Assembly: GCA_977017575.1 (NCBI GenBank) | Contig: CDRNVI010000002.1 | Location: 558,001 to 622,000, forward strand | DNA: 64,000 nucleotides | Direction of reading: 5' to 3' | DNA from: Paramoeba atlantica | Lineage: Eukaryota > Discosea | Position numbers and translations under genes: made by a program | Shown here: positions 50,134 through 59,640 of the stretch, piece after piece | How positions within the stretch are numbered: position 1 is the first letter of the stretch | How the letters are laid out: each line of letters begins with the position of its first letter | Notes under the pieces: model-generated | Told to the model about the DNA's origin: nothing | Seen by the model: the letters and a program-made list of their open reading frames with translations, nothing else | Database searches by the model: none

Positions 50134-51264
50134 TAGAATATATTTTAGAAGAAAGAATTTTTCAGTCTTGAACGTTTGAGGTAAGTTTGATTGAAATGGC
50201 CAGGTATCGATCGCTGGCGGCGCTTGATGCCACGCTAGTTTATAGATCCGTACGTCCTCTTGTGGAGGTAAAACAATGAAAGATTACTATACGGAAGTGC
50301 CTCATGGGCACTTACAACTCAACAACACGACAAGCTCAATTTAGTTTACATGGGAATGGTAAAATTTGCAATGGGAATACCTACCGCAAAAGCACTAAGG
50401 AACCCATAAGGACATGCACAAGCGCAAGGCTACTCGATAAAACGTACATCGCACAAGTACACACTTCGAAGATCCGAATTATGTCCATTAAGAGTAAAAA
50501 TCGACACTCGCATTATGGAATTTGCTGGGCATATAGCAAGGATGCAAAACGACAGGACTCCCAACAAAATACTTTTTGGAAAATACGCAGCCTCATCAAC
50601 CGCCCTCTCCCGTCCACCTGTATTTGAAAGAACCGTCATCTCTGCGGTTGAGAGAACAAACATGCCATCGAACATTACATGGAAAAGTATGGCCCAAGAT
50701 AGAACACAATGGTCCAGGTACATCACACAATACAATTCGAAGCACAAGCCTATTACGAAACAAAAGAATAAGCGTCAAAAATTAATGAATTGACAAAGCG
50801 TTAAATCTGAAACTCCACCGCCCGGCGTCAATAAAGAAAGGCGCTAAAGAACTAGGGCGTCGGGAGTTTTGCGGAAACACACTATCTGGCACCACCAAAA
50901 CGAGGTGCTAAGAAACTAGGGTAGTATGTCTTTCCCGTGGATGGGGTTACCCGGCGTCAGCAAAACAAGATGCCAAATAATTAGGGTAAACGCCCAGACA
51001 CACCAAACTGGAACCAGCTGCTGCGGCTTTACGCTTGCGCGAGAGCTGGTATGGCCATGGGGCGCTGCAAGCATCTTTACAGAATTGCCAGCAGTGTAGG
51101 GGTACTTGCGCACCCCGCCTCCCAAGCAAAAATGGAACCAACTTCCTACACCGAGCTACACGCTCTGCAGTTAGTTGGTGTGAGGCACCTCAGCTCTCTC
51201 TGAGGAGGTAACATCCCTTTATTGGGATATATGCCTTTACCATCATCATCATCATCATCATCAA
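50134..51264 (+). mobile_element. RTE-like LINE remnant with (CAT)n tail
   Basis: The left part (50134-50470) has no clear coding and starts with the TAGAATATATTTTAGAAG word seen at 1266. From about 50480 the C-terminal RTE-like region is recognisable. The 3'UTR (50794-51238) has three copies of a roughly 65 bp unit (GGCGTCA...CTAGGG at 50823, 50887 and 50953). It ends GGAGGTAACATCCC...TTGGGATATATGCCTTTAC and a CAT microsatellite (51241-51262). The 3' end matches that of the RTE-like LINE at 28415. Confidence 0.65.
50494..50793 (+). pseudogene. RTE-like LINE protein, C-terminal remnant
   Basis: In the frame ending at 50793 the protein reads KIDTRIMEFAGHIARMQNDR and then TPNKILFGKYAASS, aligning with LFAGHVARMGPDRFPNRVLF in the better-preserved copy at 28964-30547. 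It continues about 70 residues to a Lys-rich end. Upstream of about 50490 the frame is broken several times and only scattered similarity remains. There is no RT core, so this is a dead fragment. Confidence 0.6.
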
Positions 51265-51305
51265 TAATACCAAAGATTTCTAATAGACCGAAACTAAAAA
51301 CCTGT

Positions 51306-51486
51306 TCAGAGGCCCAGTTCCTGAGATGTCTCCTGCGTTAGATAATTTTTCAGCTGGGAAAATACCACTGATCCGTTCAACTCTTGAAGGTGCAACGAAA
51401 ATTCGTTCAAAGTTTTCCCTCTTTCAAGCCCACAGCAGTCCGCTAGCGTATGCAGAAGGGTCTTGAGCCCTTGATGCATGGCGCCG
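51306..51486 (-). CDS. LINE-B1 C-terminal 60 residues
   Basis: Read on the minus strand: GGAMHQGLKTLLHTLADCCG, LERGKTLNEFSLHLQELNGS and QLKNYLTQETSQELGL then TGA. It aligns with the C-terminus of the other LINE-B1 copies (GGALHGNTKILLHTLADACG). It is separated from the rest of the ORF by the 51487-51757 insertion, at which about four residues are also missing. Confidence 0.75.
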
Positions 51487-51757
51487 CCGGAGAGGACTGG
51501 GAGAGGACTGGGAGAGGACTGGGTTGGTTCGCGACGTGGTGGGCATAATGCCCGTTCGTAAGTTACATATAGGAAGTGATTGCTAGGTTCTAAGAGCTCT
51601 ATTTTGTGATACTTCTGCTACGTGTGATACTTGTAATACTTATTGCAAAGTAAATGTGTATAGCCGGATAAATCTTCTACATGGGAAATATTGATTTCTT
51701 TGCTTACTTTCTTTTACGAAGTTTATGGCCAGGATAAAGGGTCCGTTGATTTCGGAT
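51487..51757 (+). other. 270 bp insertion of unknown origin in LINE-B1
   Basis: It begins with three copies of AGAGGACTGGG (51492-51524). The rest is AT-rich with no ORF, poly(A) or target duplication that I can see. A few bases of the host ORF are missing at the junction, which suggests repair-type or recombination-type insertion. Confidence 0.45.
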
Positions 51758-54420
51758 GCATTTAAAACGTTCCTGCGGAATCATCCCCGATGCGACGTAC
51801 GTATTATGTTTCCGTGCGATCGCATCCCTCATTAGGGCCCCACTCCCTCGCCGCAAGTTCGACGGCGCCAATTCATGGATTACAGTGAGGTCGTAGAAGA
51901 CTTCACCGGACGCCCAATATATGACTATATCAGGTCCGGACCGGTGAAGACTAGCATTTCGGCAGATCTGTTGGTGCTCACGTTTGCGCCAATGCGGGAA
52001 CGACTCCCCGCAAGTGGAGCATTTGTAGGTCGTAAATTGTCGTGGCTCCCGCTCGCATGGTACCCCAGCCTTCATGCACAGATCGTAAATTCTACGCACC
52101 AGCGCATCATGTTTCGTCGTGGCATTGTTTCCAGAGCACTGAACACATCCCGCTATGTGCGAGAGGGCTGACGAAGACTCAAGAATGACTCGACACCCCG
52201 GGCATTGTAAGTTTCCTGGAAGCCGCGGGTGACTGAGACCAAGACGAGGTATAAGTGCCAAGGTGTAAAATTTGGAAGATACTAGTTTTGCGTTCGACTG
52301 TATCCACGATGAATTCCCTTTCTCGCTTGCGGCGCGCAGTAACGACGCGACATTCGGGTCTTTCGACAGCGATTCCTTAATTGATTTGTTAAGCTGTGCT
52401 TCGGTGACGAATTCGTCGTTAGGGGGGCGGATTGAATCTTCATTTCCTACCGGCGATGGGGATGTAAGGCCTGTCGCTCGAACTGAAAGTGAATTTAGTC
52501 GTTCAAAAGCGTTGTGCCTCGACGCCTCATACGCCGATTTTCGTAGAAGATCCGTGGGCGTCAGCCCTAAACCTCCACTCTTTACCGGAAGTCGTGCCCA
52601 CGCGATCTGTTTCGGATTCATTTCTCCGAACCAGGTGGTCAGAACTTCTTGCACCTCTTTGTCGAAGGATTTCGCCATCTCAAAGGTTTCCTCTGGCCGA
52701 TGGACTCGTATGTGGTACCTGTGTCTCACATTAACGCATCGCGACAAGAGGAGCATCGAAATGTTATTCGCACCCATGGTTTTCAGCCGCCGGAAAATTG
52801 CCCGGTGTTTTTCAAGCTTGTTGAGAAGTAATTCGCTGACTCTGGTTGATCCCCCTAAATAGGCTCCTAGAACTTTGACGGCTTTTTCGGCTATCTGAAC
52901 ACCTTCGTTGACTAGTTTCTCGGGTAGTTTGACGTTGTTTAATCCATCAAACCAAACACATTTTTGCGGCGCAAGTCGGATCGATTTACTTTCCAGGAGC
53001 TCCTTGAGACGGACGTATGCAGAGGCGATGAGATCCACATCGTGTGAGGAGATGTTGATGTCATCGACATAAGCGTATATGTTAAGCGATGGGAATTCCT
53101 GCGCGATCGTCTCAAGAATCGGTTGAAGAAATGTACAGAAATACAACGTTGATAACGGCGACCCCTGACGCACTCGAGCCGAACTCTCGACTTTGGAGAA
53201 TAATTCCCCGTTTTTGCCATAGAAGAGGAGCTCTGATGGTTCCCCATATTCAGCAACAAAAAGTCGCTGAAAGGGTCGAAGTGCGCTAAACGCGAAAATC
53301 GCTTTCGCAATGTCATCGCGTGAAGGGCTGTTAAAGGCGTTTTTCATGTCCAGAGAGAGAATGGCGTGTCCTTCCATGTACCGACGATTGAGCTCGTGCA
53401 CGATAGTTTCACAGCCCGCTTGGCTCATAACCCCGTGTTGCATCGGAAGAAACAGCTTCGCGAATTTGTGTTCATGTCGAAGTATTAGGACCAGCCCCGC
53501 CAACTTCAACAGAACCTCCCCCATCGCCACAGGCCTAACGGATTTTGATGTCTTGGGAAGTGCCACGAGACGCGCTCTCCTCAATCTACGCATGACTTCT
53601 TTGGACAGCATCCCGTTGACAAGATCACAGATCATATGACACAGACTGGAACAACAGATCTCATCATCCAATAACAACCGAACAATGGCTTCCGTTGTAC
53701 CCGAAGGTCCGGGAGCCGATCCCTTTGCTAGTCTTTTCCCTGCATCACGTAGCTCTTGCGGTGGGAGGCACGCAATCTTCGGGGCGTCTGTCGGAAGCGC
53801 GAATGAAATAGGCAACGAGGGATGCAATTTTCGCAATTGGTCCAATTTTCCTTCATCCGTCATCGTTGTAGTTGCAGTTTCCTGATCTAATACTCGCGTT
53901 CCCTTCTTCGTTGCTCCTTCCAAGAGCAGTCTCGTTGCTTTCTTTATAGCCCGCAAATCACTCGCCTTTTGCTCCGCTTCACTGTTCAGAGTTGTCGTCT
54001 CCTGAATTTCAACTGGACGGCGACGACGCTTCTTTCCAATGATGTGGCGCACTGTGGCTAAAGAGTGTTTCATTGCCGACAGAGTTCTGTTCCAAATTTG
54101 ATTCCGTTGCTCGTACGAGGAACTCGCGTAGTCCCTCATGATATCCCGATAGATCGCGACAACACAAGGTACAAACTCGGAACTAACGGACCGTAAGGTG
54201 GGCATTGGGTCGAGGTCCAAATCAGCTTCGGTGTGATCAAGATCATGTCTGTCTTTGTCTTCTGTGGAATTCGTTTCCCCCGCGTTTCTCCTTGGCTCAT
54301 CAAGCCAGCGTATCGAATGTTTATCGAATGAATTCGCACGTTGGGATTCGGCGGAATAAACCCCTCAAATTTGGTTCCAGATTTGTGCCCTTCCACGCCT
54401 TCATATGATATGGCTATTCT
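51758..54420 (-). CDS. LINE-B1 reverse transcriptase, zinc fingers and part of RLE
   Basis: The frame is open over most of its length; the Met at 54220 (MDLDPMPTLRSVSSEF) is internal. Upstream residues from 54420 (ISYEGVEGHKSGTKFEGFIP and onward) are the second half of the barrel-like module in a shifted frame. The RT has KRLAKGSAPGPSGTTEAI, VRPVAMGEVLLKLAGL, ILSLDMKNAFNSPSRDD, VRQGSPLSTLYFC and the catalytic YAYVDDINISS. The thumb has LEKHRAIFRRLKTMGANN and LPVKSGGLGLTPTDLL. Fingers are CPGCRVILESSSALSHIAGC and YKCSTCGESF. The RLE has SGPDIVIYWASGEVFYDL followed by TVIHELAPS. It ends at RFKCI where the 270 bp insertion begins. Confidence 0.85.
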
Positions 54421-54437
54421 ACCGGCTCCCGCCCGTT

Positions 54438-54668
54438 ATTTCATCATCATAAAGAGAAAAAGAAAAAGAAAAAGAAAAAGAAAATCTTAATGGATAGTTC
54501 TTGGATAGTTGGGTTGCTGTTCGTCTGTTGTAGGTGTAGATTTCTCTTCGTAAATTGAGAGAAGGGGGGAAGGTGAACAAAAAAAAAAAAAAAAAAAAAA
54601 AAACTGGACAACTGGGACCCCACAGAAGCTGAGGGATTTTCCAGCTCAGCACATGACATAAATGACAA
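54438..54668 (+). other. Composite insertion with a 62 bp LINE-A microfragment
   Basis: This interrupts the LINE-B1 barrel-like module. It contains an AG-rich repeat (AAAAAG units at about 54450-54484), an unassigned 100 bp, a 25-base A-run (54579-54603), then 54604-54667. The last piece is identical to bases 20736-20797 of the LINE-A ORF (LDNWDPTEAEGFSSSAHDIN) and is followed by a second A-run. CCCGTT occurs at both outer borders and may be a short target duplication. Confidence 0.55.
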
Positions 54669-54973
54669 AAAAAAACCCGTTTCTTGACTGATTTCACCAC
54701 ACCCCTCGATATATTTAATTGTGTGGAATCGCTAAAACACCACGCCACCAGGCAACCATCACCGCGCTTCGACATTTTTGATTGATCCCAAACGAGGTCT
54801 GGTGCCATAGGGAAATGTCGAGCCGAATCTATCGTTCCTTTCCACGTCTCTATTATTCTCGCTTCTTCAGCTAATCCGGCCGGGGGTGCTTCAACTGCGG
54901 TTTCAATGGTCGTGTTTGTTTGTTCACTGTCTTCGACCTCCGATTCCCCAGCAGCATTGAAAACCGGAATCAC
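54669..54973 (-). CDS. LINE-B1 N-terminal region and first half of barrel-like module
   Basis: Read on the minus strand from about 54973: IPVFNAAGESEVEDSEQTNT, then an acidic linker, TWKGTIDSARHFPMAPDLVW and the module start GDGCLVAWCFSDSTQLNISR followed by GVVKSVKKR, where the composite insertion breaks it. The frame can be followed upstream into TKPDEIPTRAGGSISHN; beyond 55015 it enters the 18 bp repeat array. No proline-rich tract is seen in this copy. Confidence 0.6.
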
Positions 54974-55015
54974 ATTATGGCTGATGCTCCCTCCAGCGCG
55001 TGTCGGGATTTCGTC

Positions 55016-55137
55016 GGGCTTTGTTAAGACCCTTTCTTTTGTTAAGACCCTTTCTTTTGTTAAGACCTTTCTTTTTATGAGAACCTTTCTTTTTATGAGA
55101 ACCTTTCTTTTTATGAGAACCTTTCTTTTTATGATTC
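55016..55137 (+). repeat. 18 bp tandem repeat array, about 7 units
   Basis: Two sub-types alternate in blocks: TTAAGACCCTTTCTTTTG and then TATGAGAACCTTTCTTTT. Read on the minus strand all three frames stay open or nearly so (KRKGLN and KKKGSH repeats in one). Similar TTAAGACC...TTT words occur near the ends of LINE-B copies (46311, 57577, 62085), so the array may have grown from a LINE-B terminal sequence. In 55138-55298 I see no gene, only two copies of CCCGTATCCCAAAA. Confidence 0.75.
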
Positions 55138-55298
55138 GTTCCTTTAGATATTATGAAAGTATCGCACATATGTCCCGTATCCCAAAATATCACGAATGTT
55201 CACGTATCGCATAAAGTTCCCGTATCCCAAAAAACACTTACCATACGCCGTATCATACACCCCGATTTGTGAGGATTCTGCAGCTATTCCTTGCCTTC

Positions 55299-55612
55299 CT
55301 AGAAAGCCATTTCATCGTCTTCCAACGGTAGGAAAAATTGTCTGAGCTGACCGATAATGACTGATCCGTGGAGTTCTTGCAAACGAAGCACGAAATCTTG
55401 AATGGCTCTCTCCCGTTCGAGCCCACACGCATCGGCCAGTGTATGCAGAAGGATTTTCGTGTTCCCGTGCAAAGCGCCTCCCGATAGCATAGGTATACAT
55501 CGAAATTGGTGGCTTGGTATTTGCTTGGAAAGAACGTAGGTATTATGCTTTCGTCGTATAACTTCGCGCATTAGCTGTGCACCGGATCTGGATACGTTAG
55601 ACGGGGAGAGCT
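55299..55612 (-). pseudogene. LINE-B1 C-terminal fragment, minus strand
   Basis: On the minus strand it enters abruptly at LSPSNVSRSGAQLMREVIRR (about 55612) and is open to the stop at 55299: KHNTYVLSKQIPSHQFRCIP, MLSGGALHGNTKILLHTLAD and ending FFLPLEDDEMAF. It therefore has only the region after the RLE core. Sequence differs enough from the 51306 copy to be a separate insertion. Beyond 55613 (to 55814) I see only AT-rich non-coding DNA with TTAAGAC and CTTACTTTT words. Confidence 0.75.
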
Positions 55613-55814
55613 AGACCCTTTCTTAAGACTCTTACTTTTGTATGATTTCAATTTTTTGCGCATATTCGCTGGCCTGTTGTTCATTCAAAAACAAAGGTCT
55701 TAACAAAAGCCCGTGGAGCGCATACATTATATACGCGCCGATTACTATCAAATGTTCACATTCTAATAAACTAATATCCCTTTCTTTTCTTAAGAAGTAT
55801 TTGAGATGACAAGC

Positions 55815-56081
55815 TTAAAAACTTGTCTCAGTGTATTGGTCGTGAGCTAGAAACTGGCGGAGTTGAGCGTGGAGGATACTTCCTGCCTGTTCCTGGTGGA
55901 GTAGCGTAAATGTTTCCATTACGCTGTGTCTCTCTAGCCCGCAACGGTCCGCAATAGCCCACAGGAGATTCCGAGTGGCGTTGTGCATGGAACCGCAGGA
56001 CAGAACAGGGATACATTCAAAGCATTCCTTGTTTATCATGCCACTGTCAACATAGCGTACACGCTTGCGCTTTATCGCTTC
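55815..56081 (-). pseudogene. LINE-B1 C-terminal fragment, downstream part
   Basis: On the minus strand: EAIKRKRVRYVDSGMINKEC then FECIPVLSCGSMHNATRNLL and a stop at 55815-55817. The Met at 56039 is internal. It continues the fragment at 56443-56960 after a 362 bp insertion: that fragment ends FLMNE, and this one begins with the matching EAIKRKR. Confidence 0.7.
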
Positions 56082-56443
56082 GTAATTCCTCTCCGGGTAT
56101 GCTCTCTGCTATTTTATCTCCACATTTGTAAGAAGAAAGACGTAAAGTTTCTATGCTATATGAATTGAGTAAATGCTACTACATATTCGTTCTTTGATGA
56201 AAGGTATGTTGTTTACGCTAACTTTGAAGAGAAAATTTTTTATTACTTGAAATCTAGTTGACTTACGAGTGGGTGTTCGCCGGCACCCACCCGCGAACAA
56301 AACTACCCACCTAGAAGGAAAAAGAATAGAAAAATATTCTGTAAAAAAATAATATGCTATTTTGTAATTCGTCACTACGAAGGTAATAAAGACAACATAC
56401 TAAACAAATTTTTAACCACTCCGATGAATTACTTTCGTAAACT
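56082..56443 (-). mobile_element. Short insertion with a VIPER-like terminal motif
   Basis: A 362 bp non-coding insertion splits a LINE-B1 fragment. Read on the minus strand it begins AGTTTACGAAAGTAATT, close to the start of VIPER-like repeat A1 (AGAGTTTACGAAAAGAATT). As at the VIPER-like junctions there is no target duplication beyond a shared trinucleotide (GAA). It may be a non-autonomous or deleted YR element, comparable in kind to SIRE in trypanosomes. No ORF was found. Confidence 0.5.
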
Positions 56444-56960
56444 TTCATTCATGAGGAATGTCGTATTGTGTTTGATATTCGAGGGAGCCAGTTCGTGAAC
56501 TACTGTGAGGTCGTAGTATTTCTCTCCTGAAGCCCATTGAATTGCGAGGTCGGGGCCCGTGCGACGCAGAGTACTTCCAACACATGTCCTGGTATGTTCC
56601 GTTTTGTTTTCAGGGTGGATCGTGGCTGCGCACGCAGAGCACTCATAGTAACTGAACTGACGAGGTTCACGTTCACACGGCAAGCCAGCTCGGAGGCATA
56701 GCTCGTAAAGGTAGCGAACAAGGGCATGATGCTTCGTAGTTACATTGTGTCCTGCACATTTGACGCATCCAGGTATGTGGGTTAGCGCTTCCGAGGAGCT
56801 TAGGAGCTTTTTGCATCCCGGGCATAGCAACGAGTTTGGCAGTTGTGGGTGGCTTATTTTTAGTCGTGACATGATGTTTAGCGTGTAGATGTGCGAAGGA
56901 ATGATTTTGCGATTCCCGATAAGCCATTCATAGCTCCCTTTCTTGCTGCAAGCTTTAATC
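56444..56960 (-). pseudogene. LINE-B1 zinc finger and RLE fragment, minus strand
   Basis: It enters at KKGSYEWLIGNRKIIPSH (about 56955) and runs through YTLNIMSRLKISHPQLPNSL, finger CPGCKKLLSSSEALTHIPGC ending CVKC, TTKHHALVRYLYELC, finger YECSACAATI and the RLE core RRTGPDLAIQWASGEKYYDL followed by TVVHELAPS. It ends at FLMNE where the 362 bp insertion starts. There is no stop inside. It is 5'-truncated, lacking the RT. Confidence 0.75.
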
Positions 56961-57025
56961 GTCGGAGCCCACTCCTTGTTTTTGAGAAGATTTGTCTGGA
57001 TTTCTGTGGCTCTTTTGGTCTCCTA

Positions 57026-57103
57026 TATTCAGCCTATGCAGTCGTCTCTCAATTGCGCCAATATATAGAAACCGAGAAATGGGTAGGAGGACTCCGTCTT
57101 TAA
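57026..57103 (+). pseudogene. LINE-B2 last 25 codons, plus strand
   Basis: AYAVVSQLRQYIETEKWVGG then LRL and a stop at 57101-57103. It aligns with the C-termini of the two LINE-B2 copies (TIVSQLREYIPEAHWIGGLR and TIVSQLRDYIPAEKWMGGLR). The frame upstream of about 57026 is unrelated, so the insertion is truncated almost to the UTR. Confidence 0.65.
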
Positions 57104-57779
57104 ACACTCCTCTGAATATTACATTTTCGCTGCTTTTAACATTTCGTTAATAATGTTTCGTTGCTTTCAGCCTTTGGTGATTAATAATGTTTCGTTGCTT
57201 TCAGCCTTTGGTGATTACTGTTTCGCTGCTTGGTTAGGTTTCAGCCTTTGGTTATTTTTTTTTTGCTGCTTGGTGATTATTGTTCCGCAGCTTTCAGCTC
57301 TTGGTTGTTACTGTTTCGCTGCTTTGGGTTATCACCGTTTCGCTGCTTTGAGTCGTCACTTTTTCGCTGCTTTCAGCATTCGGCTATTACTGTTTTGCTT
57401 TTTTGAGTAACATGTGAATAAATAAAGGAACGGAAAACACGTGAAACTATTATTTTGAGTATACAGCAACATTGTATACTGCCATTGTATACTACAACAA
57501 GACGTTAAAGTCGTAAAAAAAAGACTAAATCATTGATCGACTAAAAAAAAATAAACGCATCTTTAGACCTTTACTTTTATTAAGACCTTTACTTTTAAAA
57601 AAAAAAAAAAAAAGTATGTGGATCAAAAGGTTTTTTTTTTTTTTTTTTGTGAGCTTGTAAAAAAAAAAAAAAAAAAAAAAAAAGGAGGGGAAGGAAGTAG
57701 GGGAAGGAAGGAAGTATGGTGAAAGGTTTTAAGTGGTGGAAAGTTCGAAACATAGATATAAACATTAGAATCAATACTA

Positions 57780-57812
<33 letters not shown>

Positions 57813-57907
57813 ACAGAGTCATTAAAGAATCGTTGAGTAAGGACCCGAAAATTGCACCAGTGCTGAGAGCAGCAAGTAAAAAAAAATAATCTCCCGCTTT
57901 TTTTTTT
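57104..57907 (+). repeat. Degenerate tandem repeat, A/T runs and a LINE-B microfragment
   Basis: There is no gene. Bases 57127-57400 hold about eight imperfect units around TGTTTCGCTGCTTTCAGCCT with TTGGTGATTAC. Bases 57485-57600 are AT-rich and end TTAAGACCTTTACTTTT plus poly(A). Then come several long A and T runs. Bases 57808-57877 encode a LINE-B1 piece, LNRVIKESLSKDPKIAPVLR and onward, on the plus strand with A-runs on both sides. The rest (for example 57683-57780) has nothing I recognise. Confidence 0.65.
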
Positions 57908-57936
57908 GTGAACACTATTGTGGTATTCTTGATTTA

Positions 57937-59247
57937 TCTTGTCTCCTCGTCCTCAGGTGTCTTATGTGATTCCTCCAACGTCCCTGCAGGTGCTGGCGGT
58001 TCCATGCGTTGTGCCATCCGAGCTGAAAAGGTTTTTTGATGCTCAAAAACGGCATGTCGCGATGAAGTGTACGCAGCGTTCCGCAAGGGTTCTGTTGCTG
58101 GAATACCCAATCCACCTTTCTTTAAAGGTAGTCTTGCTATCATTTCTTGCTCTGGACTCAGAGGTCCCAACCACGATGTGACGACATTCTTGATCTCGTG
58201 GTCAAATTTTTGCGCTAGCTCAAGTGAGGCCTCTGGTTTATGTACCCGTACGTGATAACGGTGCCGAACGTTTACGCTGCGCGATAGCAAAAGCAGGGAC
58301 GCGTTGTTGGCACCCATCTTTTTAAGACGTCTGAATATCGTATGGTGTTTTTCCAGCGTTCGGATTAATTCGGATCCTATGCGCTGTTCCTCCCCAACGA
58401 ATGCACCCAGTACTTTAATGACTTCGCTCTCTGTACGCACACCTTCTTCTTTGAGTGTTGATGGAATGGGGGCGTCGCTTTTCCCTTCAAACCAGATGCA
58501 TTTTTCGTTATTGAGTTGAATTCCTTTAGTGAGAAGCAGGGTTTGTAACCGGTGGTATGCCGCCTCGACCTCTTTTCCACTAGGAGAAGTGAGGCTGACG
58601 TCGTCGACGTAAGCTAGAACTTTGACGTTTGGAAATTCCTGCGCTATGGTCTCCAACATGGGTTGCAGAAAGCAGCAAAAGAAAACCGTCGAGAGTGGGG
58701 AGCCTTGACGAACACCTGCATTGCTCTCAAGTACGCAGTACAATGTACCGGTATGTCCGTAAAAAAGAAGTTCTGAGGCTTCTTTGTATTGCGCCGCAAA
58801 CACTCTTTGAAAGGGCTTCATTGTGGCGAAACCAAAGACTGCTTTTGCTATTTCGTCACGGGATGGAACGTTGAATGCGTTGCGAAAGTCGAGCGATAAA
58901 ATGACGTGGCCTTGCTCATATAGATCACTGAGATTATGTATTACGCTTTCACAACCGGATTTGGATAACACTCCTTGTTGAAGGGGCTGGAATAAGGTAG
59001 CGAGCGATGATTCGTGTCGAAGTAATAGGACGAGTTCAGCGAGTTTTAGTAGTGTTTCTCCCATGGCGATTGGACGAACTCCTCCATTTGGCTTTGGAAT
59101 AGCCACCAATCGAGCTCTTTTCAATCGTCGCATAATGTCGGTAGGCAGCACCCCGTTGACCAGATCCACTAGCATGTGGCACAAGCTTCTGCAGCATATT
59201 CCGTCGTCGATTAGCAGACGGAGAATGATTAGCAGACGGAGAATTTT
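57937..59247 (-). pseudogene. LINE-B1 RT, main part
   Basis: On the minus strand, from the block ILRLLIDDGICCRSLCHMLV (the track's first Met is 59184): VRPIAMGETLLKLAELVLLL, VILSLDFRNAFNVPSRDEIA, VRQGSPLSTVFFCC, catalytic YVDDVSLTS, LEKHHTIFRRLKKMGANN and LPLKKGGLGIPATEPLRN. The frame is open but lacks both ends: the N-terminal side is cut by a duplication/A-run and the C-terminal finger/RLE side is deleted. Confidence 0.8.
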
Positions 59248-59640
59248 TTTTTCAGACGGAGAATGACGTCATTCATCCCGGTCGGACCTGGAGATGAACC
59301 TTTGGCCAACCGGCGACCAGCAAGTCGAAGTTCCTCGGGCGATATGCAAGCCATTGCCGGCGCATCGAGTGGCAACGTGAAGGTGCAAGGATGCTTTGGA
59401 TGTAGTTTCTCCAATTTTTCCAGAATTTCCTGATCTGACGCACTTGTTGTGATCATTTCCCGGTCTAAAATTTTAGTAGCCCTGGATGTCGCACCCTCCT
59501 TTACTAGCCGCATTGCTTTCTTAATGGCTCGATTGTCACAGTTTTCTTCGTGGGTCTTGTTAGTATCGTTGCGTGATCGAAAAGGGCGATTCCTGCGTCT
59601 TCTTTCTGATTCGGCCCGTACTGTCGGATTCTGGCTCGTA
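59229..59640 (-). pseudogene. LINE-B1 segment before the RT core
   Basis: On the minus strand the LINE-B1 part starts at about TVRAESERRRRNRPFRSRND and runs through AIKKAMRLVKEGATSRATKI, LHPKHPCTFTLPLDAPAMAC and RLAKGSSPGPTGMNDVILRL. There an A-run (in ATTCTCCGTCTG-A8-ATTCTCCGTCTG) shifts the frame. The apparent protein start at 59783 lies in the 440 bp insertion. Confidence 0.7.

Larger units (their letters stand above)
51306..54973 (-). mobile_element. LINE-B1 copy, minus strand, with two small insertions
   Basis: Coding sequence runs from the proximal N-terminus (about 54973) to the C-terminal stop (51306-51308). It is interrupted by a 230 bp composite insertion at about 54438-54668 inside the barrel-like module and by about 270 bp at 51487-51757 inside the C-terminal block. 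No poly(T) marks its 3' end, so the UTR was lost or replaced; the (CAT)n tail of the RTE-like remnant abuts it. Confidence 0.8.

Noticed and set aside
51487-51757. Spliceosomal intron in LINE-B1
   Set aside because: No GT...AG borders on the coding strand, and a few conserved residues are lost at the junction.
55016-55137. CRISPR-like array
   Set aside because: Units are contiguous 18 bp repeats without unique spacers, in a eukaryotic retroelement context.
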